Shown piece by piece: positions 55,980-61,802 of a stretch of DNA of 64,000 nt; the first letter of the stretch is position 1; the number at the start of each line of letters is the position of its first letter. Below the pieces are notes generated by a model, which saw only the letters and a list, made by a program, of their open reading frames with translations, was not told the DNA's origin and ran no database searches. Source of the DNA: Echinicola soli (GTDB lineage Bacteria > Bacteroidota > Bacteroidia > Cytophagales > Cyclobacteriaceae); the NCBI RefSeq assembly GCF_006575665.1, contig NZ_CP041253.1:5335501-5399500 (forward strand), read 5' to 3'. The position numbers and the translations under genes were made by a program.

Positions 55980-56882
55980 TCATCCGCAACTTGCTTCCCT
56001 ATACTCCTCTCTACAAACAATCTCCCTCTTGTCATCTCCACCTTTATGTCTTGTGCCGACCTTGGAGACATAAACCACACTGGACCGCTGGCAGTCCGCA
56101 CGGAGATTGATCGCTCCCCGTGGCCCTGTCACGTTTATTCGACGCAAAGCCGATACAATGCTATTTTGTGATCGGGGATACTTTTTTTGATACTGATTCC
56201 TCAACAGTAACCCTATTTCATAGGCAAGCAGCGCAAACGGAGATGGAATTGCTGCAAAACGCCGTTGGTAATGCTCCACAAATTCTACATTGGCCTCATT
56301 TTGAAGCTCTCGGAACCAAGTAGATGCCGAAAACAGGGACTTGCTGCTGACCTCCAGTACCTTTATCAAATCGGAAGCATCTTGACAATAGCCCATCAGG
56401 TTTCCCTTTATGTGATCTGCTCCCGAAAGGCTATCCCAAAGACCTGTGATCCCCCCTATCTCACTAAGGCAAATACAAGACTGCTGATCCAATAAATCCC
56501 TAACAAAATTGGCCAATACAAATTGACTGGAAGACAAAAAGAGGCTGTTCATAAAAACATGTCTCAGCCCATGATCCCGAACAGGCCTACTTTTGATCAT
56601 GTTGATCAGCACAATGGGACAACGACAATTTTTAACACAAGCCATCATGGCCGATTCGTGGTTTCTGTCCATCACCGCCAATATCAGCGATACACCGGAT
56701 ACTGATTCAAGGTGTAGTAGGGCCAATTGTAGATCTTCCTGCACATTGCTTTGGTAATATTGGACGGCAAAGTCCACTCTTTCCCATTCATCACTGTTTA
56801 CACCGATTCCCAGGCCGTTTCGGATTTCCTGTTGAACGTGGGAAACCTGGCCTGAGAACGGTATAAACAATCCTACTTTCAT
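55980..56882 (-). CDS. Leaderless periplasmic-binding-fold (receptor-ligand-like) protein
   Basis: About 300 residues from the ATG at 56882, giving MKVGLFIPFSGQVSHVQQEIRNG (KVGLFIPFSG is the first strand of type I periplasmic-binding folds). A longer start at 56897 adds five residues. VSLILAVMDRNHESAMMACV and FVEHYQRRFAAIPSPFALLAYEIG match the Leu/Ile/Val-binding and receptor-ligand-region type. There is no signal peptide, so it is probably a cytoplasmic sensor or a component exported by another route. The gene starts the three-gene group with the coiled-coil and Mdp genes. Its ligand is unknown. Confidence 0.65.
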   Translation of the reverse strand: MKVGLFIPFSGQVSHVQQEIRNGLGIGVNSDEWERVDFAVQYYQSNVQEDLQLALLHLESVSGVSLILAVMDRNHESAMMACVKNCRCPIVLINMIKSRPVRDHGLRHVFMNSLFLSSSQFVLANFVRDLLDQQSCICLSEIGGITGLWDSLSGADHIKGNLMGYCQDASDLIKVLEVSSKSLFSASTWFRELQNEANVEFVEHYQRRFAAIPSPFALLAYEIGLLLRNQYQKKYPRSQNSIVSALRRINVTGPRGAINLRADCQRSSVVYVSKVGTRHKGGDDKREIVCREEYREASCG

Positions 56883-57027
56883 CATCAAAAAAAACACTTT
56901 TACTATCTATTTCTTTTTACTCATGTTGGTAAGTACAAATTTGCCCTATTCTTACCCCATGTAACAGCGCAAAAATCCCTATTCACTAAATCAGGTAGAA
57001 ATACCTGGTTATGACGGCCAAAAAAAT

Positions 57028-57433
57028 GGCTCTATATGGATTATAGTGGACAACCATAAGAGGCCAGTTATTTTACAGGTGATGTATGATCCTTTCAAGG
57101 GAGAATTTTCTGTTCTGCCTTGAGGTATTTGAGGTTAAAAAATCAAAGAAGTGGGGTGGAAAAGGCGCAGGCTTGCCTGTCTAGCAGCCAGATAGACCTG
57201 ACATGAATCAGCATAAAAAGCTGATTGGCTGCCCAAATAGAGGAGTTTTCCTGCTCGAGTGCAGGCTTTGATTTTAGTCAAACAGCTCACCGCCGTGGGG
57301 TTTCCTCCACAGGCGGACAGGTTTGGGTTACTTTTTCACCTGTAGGAAAAAGTAACAAAGGTGATGAGGTGAAAGCCACGCTGGAATTTGGCAAACAATG
57401 TAAAAAGTCACCCTCAGTAAATCATATAGAACC
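57028..57433. mobile_element. MITE-like element 2 (406 bp, ISL3-type ends), 8-bp target duplication
   Basis: The left end is GGCTCTATATGGATTA; the right end read on the other strand is GGTTCTATATGATTTACT, which matches element 1's left end at 17 of 18 positions. A perfect 8-bp duplication AAAAAAAT flanks it (57020-57027, 57434-57441). Its interior differs from element 1 and contains a hairpin with 11-bp arms (57327-57337 and 57346-57356, GTTACTTTTTC/GAAAAAGTAAC). No transposase remnant. The length, ends and duplication identify it as the same family as element 1. Confidence 0.8.
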
Positions 57434-57462
57434 AAAAAAATGTTATCATCAAAAAGGAAGTA

Positions 57463-57481
57463 GCAGGAGAAAATCTCCTGC
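57463..57481 (-). terminator. Terminator of the aerolysin-like gene
   Basis: Eight-base arms GCAGGAGA/TCTCCTGC with a 3-base loop, 17 bp after the stop, followed on the minus strand by ACTTCCTTTTT. Confidence 0.7.
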
Positions 57482-57498
57482 CCTCCTTCATTTGAAGA

Positions 57499-58362
57499 TT
57501 AAACGCCCACCTCATCGGCAAGCACCCTTTCACGCACCAACTTGCCATTGGTTTTATCCTTCAGTTCGATTTTTGAATTGGAGTAATATCCGATTTCAAT
57601 ATCTTCAGTGGATTGAACGGAGTTTTGGATTCCTCCTGAAGACATCACTCCACCAATCCCAAGGCTCCAGAAGTGGTGCCCTTTATAGGTTGGGTTATAA
57701 TTGATAGCAGTATTGCCTATCAGGTAGGCATTATAGCGTATCCTCACCTTCATCACCCCCCTACTGGCAGAAAGTTCTGCAAGGATGGATTGTCCCGGAT
57801 CCAGTTCGACACTGACTCCAGCAGTCGATCCGACAGTAATGGATTTGGACTCTTGGCCGCCTATCCCCCAGGATTGGCTATAGGAAAGCGAAGTCTCCCC
57901 TCCACCTCCGGCGCCAAGGAATTTTACGTCGTAACTGAACTTCTGGCCCACCGAAAGTGTCCCCCCGGTGCTCCAATTGGAGCTGGTCGTATTGTTCACC
58001 GAATCCGAAATGGCTACGTTAAATGTCCCCTTTTTACTGCTCTCATTGGTAAACTCCTGGGTCTTGACGATCACCGGCTCCGAGGTGATCCCCAAGATCT
58101 CCGCACTTTGGACGACCAGTACCATCTGCACCTGAGGCCAACTGTAGGTTTTGTACAAATCGCCCCAGGGCGTTGGACTGTGCAAATAGGCATCGTTTGG
58201 CGATTTGCCAAAGTATGCTTTGACAGCATCCTTGAGCTGTTTGCTCCCTAGTTTAAAGGTAGTTCTCTCTTCGTCGGTGATGACGTGTTGGACGGTACCG
58301 CTTGCATTCACACTTGAAACGGACTCATCGTGTCCTGCGATAATACTAATGCTAATTCCCAT
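57499..58362 (-). CDS. Aerolysin-like beta-pore-forming protein without a signal peptide
   Basis: 287 residues. From about 98 to 215 the sequence has the aerolysin/ETX-MTX2 pore-module pattern. Thr/Ser/Asn-rich strands with alternating polar and hydrophobic residues (TQEFTNESSKKGTFNVAISD, NNTTSSNWSTGGTLSVGQKF) come first. A Gly-rich central stretch (LGAGGGGETSLSYS, 149-162) could be the membrane-inserting loop region, and the ITVGSTAGVSVELDPGQS...VKVRIRYNAY-type returning strands follow (VMKVRIRY at 203-210). Residues 1-97 would form a receptor or cap domain. No N-terminal leader is visible, so release might depend on lysis or a non-Sec route. It is a single-gene unit with its own terminator, upstream of MITE element 2. 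The family is recognised from pattern only. Confidence 0.7.
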   Translation of the reverse strand: MGISISIIAGHDESVSSVNASGTVQHVITDEERTTFKLGSKQLKDAVKAYFGKSPNDAYLHSPTPWGDLYKTYSWPQVQMVLVVQSAEILGITSEPVIVKTQEFTNESSKKGTFNVAISDSVNNTTSSNWSTGGTLSVGQKFSYDVKFLGAGGGGETSLSYSQSWGIGGQESKSITVGSTAGVSVELDPGQSILAELSASRGVMKVRIRYNAYLIGNTAINYNPTYKGHHFWSLGIGGVMSSGGIQNSVQSTEDIEIGYYSNSKIELKDKTNGKLVRERVLADEVGV

Positions 58363-58800
58363 GTCATTAAGAATTTAATGGTTAAAAAAACTTGGTATCG
58401 CCTACTCTTTTATAGGGATTTTCGGCATCCTCCCAGCTTACAAAGCTGCCCATGGCCATTGTTTCAACAACCATCAGCATCACAACAAAAACCTTGTTGC
58501 TGTTAAAAATACAGGCATACTAAAATCACCTGTAACCGTTGGCGTGGTCTGCTCCCTTGGCACAAAATGAACACTTTTCCCCGGGTGGTGTTCCCCAGGG
58601 CAGTCAAAGCCAAAGGATTATTCTTTTCGTTATTTCAAAGGTCTATGAAAATAAGTTTTTAAAACAGCGTAAAAATTTCCGCCTTTTCTTTTGGGTATAA
58701 ATACCTGATGGCAAAGCATTAAATAATGCATTCACCTGTGCCTCTTTCTTAAAAAAAATACCAAGGTCAAAAAAATCGGGAACCATGGTTCCCGTAAAGG
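58363..58800. other. 438-bp intergenic region
   Basis: Between the aerolysin-like gene and the response regulator. It carries the two-component operon's terminator (58777-58794) and presumably the aerolysin-like gene's promoter, but I see no clear TAnnTTTG element, operator or small gene. Confidence 0.6.
58777..58794 (-). terminator. Terminator of the two-component operon
   Basis: Perfect 18-base palindrome CGGGAACCATGGTTCCCG followed on the minus strand by ATTTTTTTG, 6 bp after the response-regulator stop. Confidence 0.8.
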
Positions 58801-59502
58801 TCAGTCCTTCAAAGGGTCCGTCAAATCAGAAACATCAATAATCTCATGCTGCAGGCCAAACACGATCAATCCCACCACATTCTTGGAATTGGTCTTGCTT
58901 AGCAGGTTATTGCGGTGTCCTTCCACGGTCCGTTCACTTAAAAACAACTTTTCGGCAATTTCCTGGGTTCTGTACTGCTGACAGAGAAGCAACAAAATTT
59001 CCCTTTCCCTTTTGGTAATAAACCCCGCATCATACTCCGAAGTGCTGTTCTTCTTATTCCTGTTATGAAAGTCTCCATTAATGATCTGCAGGACTTCATT
59101 ACTGTAGAAAAAACCCTTGTCTGCCACTTCCCTGACCACTTCCAGCATGGCTTCCGGACTGGAATCCTTGGTGATATATCCGGCAGCTCCGAGGTTTAGC
59201 ATATTGAGGATAAAAGCTTTGCCCATGTGCGTGGTCAGTGCTACCACTTTGACGTCCGGGTACTTTTTGGCGATCACCTTGGTCGCTTCCACGCCATTCA
59301 TTTCGGGCATCTTTAGGTCCATCAGGATGATATCGGGAAATCCCTGCTCACCATTGAGCTCGGCCAACTTTTCTATCAGTTCAACACCGTTTCCCACATC
59401 AAAAACTACCTTATAACTTCCTGTATGCTCCAGCAAATGGCAAAGTGCAGATCGAAAAAGCCGTTCATCATCGGCCAAGGCTAACCGTATTTTTTTCTCC
59501 AT
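58801..59502 (-). CDS. NarL/LuxR-type response regulator
   Basis: 233 residues. The receiver domain (1-125) has acidic Asp11/Asp12 and phospho-acceptor Asp62 (IILMDLKMPEMNG). A LuxR-type helix-turn-helix lies at about 163-222 (FITKREREILLLLCQQYRTQEIAEKLFLSERTVEGH, split). It is controlled by the histidine kinase gene directly upstream: the regulator's ATG shares one base with the kinase stop (59502). The target genes are unknown; the adjacent aerolysin-like gene is the nearest candidate. Confidence 0.95.
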   Translation of the reverse strand: MEKKIRLALADDERLFRSALCHLLEHTGSYKVVFDVGNGVELIEKLAELNGEQGFPDIILMDLKMPEMNGVEATKVIAKKYPDVKVVALTTHMGKAFILNMLNLGAAGYITKDSSPEAMLEVVREVADKGFFYSNEVLQIINGDFHNRNKKNSTSEYDAGFITKREREILLLLCQQYRTQEIAEKLFLSERTVEGHRNNLLSKTNSKNVVGLIVFGLQHEIIDVSDLTDPLKD

Positions 59503-60266
59503 TAATAAGATTTTTTTATCGTCAATGTAAAACCATGGCCTACTTTGGAAAGCAGCTCCATCTCTCCTTCCATCATGGCCACTCTGTTTTGGATATTTAG
59601 CATCCCGATACCGGCATTTGCCTTTTTTCCATCAAAGCCTTTCCCATTGTCCCTATACAAATAATCAATTCCCTCAGGTCCTATTTGGATATTGATATGG
59701 ACTTCCGAGGCATCTGCATGTTTGACGGTATTGTTCAGGAGCTCCTGGGTGATCCGGTACAGGACCAATCTGCTCTCCTGGTCCAATAATTCTTCCTGCA
59801 TGGAAGCCTCTAGCTCCCCCTTGAGACCATTTTCAGTCTGGGGAAGATCATCCAGCAGTTCAGCAATTCCCGCTTCCAGTCCGAATTTTTCTAAGACAAT
59901 CGGTGAATAGGCGTGGCTGAGTTCGCGTGTACTGGCGATTACCTTTTCTGAAAGTGCCAGCAAATCGGGCAGCAATCCATTTTTGTCCCCAGCTGACAAC
60001 TGATATAAGCTCAGCTTGATAGTGGTCAATTTAGAGCCGATATCATCGTGCAGCACATCCGATACCCTGCGGCGTTCTTCCTCCTGTGACCGGATCACTG
60101 TATGTAATAATTCGGTCTGATGCTTCAGCTTGAGCTCAGCATTCCGCATTTTCTCTTGAATAACTTTCTTCCTGAAAAGCTCCAAGGAAACGATAACGGC
60201 CACTACCAAGACCACCACCAACGCAATGGCTAGTGATATGTACCTTACGAATTCCGTACTTTCCAT
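59502..60266 (-). CDS. Sensor histidine kinase, NarX/DesK-type (HisKA_3)
   Basis: 254 residues. One N-terminal membrane span (about 8-30) with almost no extracytoplasmic part is followed by a short coiled linker. The dimerisation/phosphoacceptor region has His73 (EEERRRVSDVLHDDIGSKL), and the HATPase domain has RITQELLNNTVKHADAS, DNGKGF and GIGMLNIQNRV. There is no sensing domain of its own, so input probably comes through the 7-TM protein whose gene overlaps its 5' end by 22 bp. It phosphorylates the adjacent LuxR-type regulator. Confidence 0.94.
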   Translation of the reverse strand: MESTEFVRYISLAIALVVVLVVAVIVSLELFRKKVIQEKMRNAELKLKHQTELLHTVIRSQEEERRRVSDVLHDDIGSKLTTIKLSLYQLSAGDKNGLLPDLLALSEKVIASTRELSHAYSPIVLEKFGLEAGIAELLDDLPQTENGLKGELEASMQEELLDQESRLVLYRITQELLNNTVKHADASEVHINIQIGPEGIDYLYRDNGKGFDGKKANAGIGMLNIQNRVAMMEGEMELLSKVGHGFTLTIKKSY

Positions 60267-60874
60267 AGCTGTGTAAAATAGAATCCTTGAAAGACCAAAA
60301 ACAGCAACAAGTTAATGAGCAATAAAGGCCTCCAATCCAGATGGCTCAGCTTATCCCCCAGTAGAAATACGATGGAGCTTCCACCTGCATAAACGATCAT
60401 ACCGTAGTTCAAGAACTTATGTTCTATTTCTTTGTCCTTTAAAACACCATGAACCAAATAGAAAATGGAGGTAAATACAAACACCATGTTCATAGCAAAA
60501 TACGAGTAACCACCAAAAACCTGCGCCAGATTGCCCCATTTGGAACTGTACTCCCACCCAACCAACACCAAGCAAACTGCCAGGAATGCCAAAAACCACT
60601 TTTTAGAGGGGGTGGAAGGTAAGATCATCCAATAGAACAGGCCATATCCTGCCAATTGTGCGGCAAAATAAAGATGGAACAGCAACAGGTTACTGACAGA
60701 ATAGATCGCAAGGAAATAGCTGACCACCTGGACAACATACACGATGAAGAATGTGATTGAAAAGATTTTGGTGGGGAGATTCGACTTTTGAAAGTATACC
60801 CCACCAAAAATCACCACCAATGATAATGAAATCAAATTCAGGTAATTCAATACACTATAAACACTCATTATCAA
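60245..60874 (-). CDS. Seven-span inner-membrane protein coupled to the histidine kinase
   Basis: 209 residues of about seven hydrophobic spans separated by short loops (YLNLISLSLVVIFGGVYF, IFSITFFIVYVVQVVSYFLA, and so on), without a signal peptide. It resembles 7-TM sensor modules in layout, though I recognise no specific family. The gene overlaps the kinase gene by 22 bp and the kinase lacks a sensor domain. The two may therefore form a split receptor with the signal read by this protein. It lies 24 bp after the small PCPPDCG gene. Confidence 0.7.
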   Translation of the reverse strand: MIMSVYSVLNYLNLISLSLVVIFGGVYFQKSNLPTKIFSITFFIVYVVQVVSYFLAIYSVSNLLLFHLYFAAQLAGYGLFYWMILPSTPSKKWFLAFLAVCLVLVGWEYSSKWGNLAQVFGGYSYFAMNMVFVFTSIFYLVHGVLKDKEIEHKFLNYGMIVYAGGSSIVFLLGDKLSHLDWRPLLLINLLLFLVFQGFYFTQLWKVRNS

Positions 60875-60898
60875 GAGCTGTTTCCAGGTGATATCCTT

Positions 60899-61228
60899 TT
60901 AAATGCTCAACAGCCCATCATCTTCCATCTCTCCACAGTCCGGAGGACAGGGTTTGGTGAAATCATACACAAATTGCCCCTGAGCCTCATTGGTCATATC
61001 GTTTCCGTTCTCATCCACTCCTACGATCAAGAGCTTTTCCATATCCTTGTCATCGATGCCCAGGTAAGCACGTACATTGGTGGCCCCTACTTCTGCAATC
61101 ACCTCTTTCAGGTCAATCATGGGTATCAAAAAGCCATTGACAGGGGTCTTTTTGTTGTAGTCTTTTTCCATTTTCTTCCACCGCTTCATCCACTTCTTGG
61201 CGGTCTCTTTGGGAATAGTATTTTGCAT
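60899..61228 (-). CDS. Small conserved Bacteroidota protein ending in a PCPPDCG motif
   Basis: 109 residues. An N-terminal basic helix (ETAKKWMKRWKKMEKDY) is followed by an alternating beta/alpha region (GFLIPMIDLKEVIAEVGATNVRAYLG, LLIVGVDENGNDM, VYDFTKPCPPDCG). The Cys-Pro-Pro-Asp-Cys segment near the C-terminus recurs in small Bacteroidota proteins I have seen of unknown function. No signal or membrane span. It is the first gene of the operon with the 7-TM protein, kinase and regulator. A role in signalling or metal binding is possible but unproven. Confidence 0.75.
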   Translation of the reverse strand: MQNTIPKETAKKWMKRWKKMEKDYNKKTPVNGFLIPMIDLKEVIAEVGATNVRAYLGIDDKDMEKLLIVGVDENGNDMTNEAQGQFVYDFTKPCPPDCGEMEDDGLLSI

Positions 61229-61802
61229 AGTTTTATTGTTTTTGATAAAAAAGAATCAAACTTGGATAGGGGGTGAATATATACTGCAAGCTAATCTTAA
61301 ATAAAGGATAATCAAAACATGTTTTGGTAATTATAGATTATTATAGCACACTTCTCACCAACAATTATCGGACGTTAGCTTACCTTAATACTCATTTTTA
61401 TCACAATAGGCCAGTTATAAACGTAAAAAAACCAACTTGACAATATTTGGTACATTTGGATGAATATACAATAAAATACAGGTTTTACCTTGGTACGACC
61501 AAATCCTTAAACCAGGCAAAATGCTCCCTCCTTGGCCATCGCAGGAAGACAGGTCATTGATAGCCGGGGCTCCCTTCTTGTGAGAATGGTAATATAGTGT
61601 CATACTCCGCCAATATGCCGCAATTTACCTTGGCCGATAATCGCTACTTTTATGAATGGATACCTCGTGGCAAAACGGTAGGCTGACGGACTATCCCCAT
61701 CCACCATGGTGGCAAGGCACTCATTTTACATTTTTGGGCCTTCATCCACTCTAGCGAGGCTTAAGTCAATAGACTAGACAACAGTGCAAAACGATTGATA
61801 TC
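61229..61802. other. 574-bp divergent intergenic region
   Basis: Between the small-protein operon (minus) and the LamG-GH127 gene (plus). TACATTTG at 61451-61458 matches a -7 element, but it is about 350 bp from the plus-strand start and lacks a good -33 partner. I see no ORF or strong hairpin here. Confidence 0.5.

Larger units (their letters stand above)
56898..57498. other. 601-bp intergenic region containing MITE element 2
   Basis: Lies between the aerolysin-like gene and the periplasmic-binding-like gene. Most of it is a 406-bp mobile element (57028-57433), followed by the aerolysin-gene terminator. No credible protein gene; a 159-codon plus-strand reading frame from 57225 runs across the element into the antisense of the aerolysin gene. 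Confidence 0.7.

Noticed and set aside
57225..57704. Plus-strand 159-codon frame
   Set aside because: It runs from MITE element 2 into the antisense of the aerolysin-like gene; its composition is that of a shadow frame.
54874..58362. Prophage remnant, because of the tail-collar domain
   Set aside because: No capsid, terminase, portal, integrase or tail genes accompany it; Mdp proteins occur alone in Bacteroidota.
61451..61458. TACATTTG as promoter of the LamG-GH127 gene
   Set aside because: It is about 350 bp from the start codon and has no suitably spaced -33 element; too weak to call.
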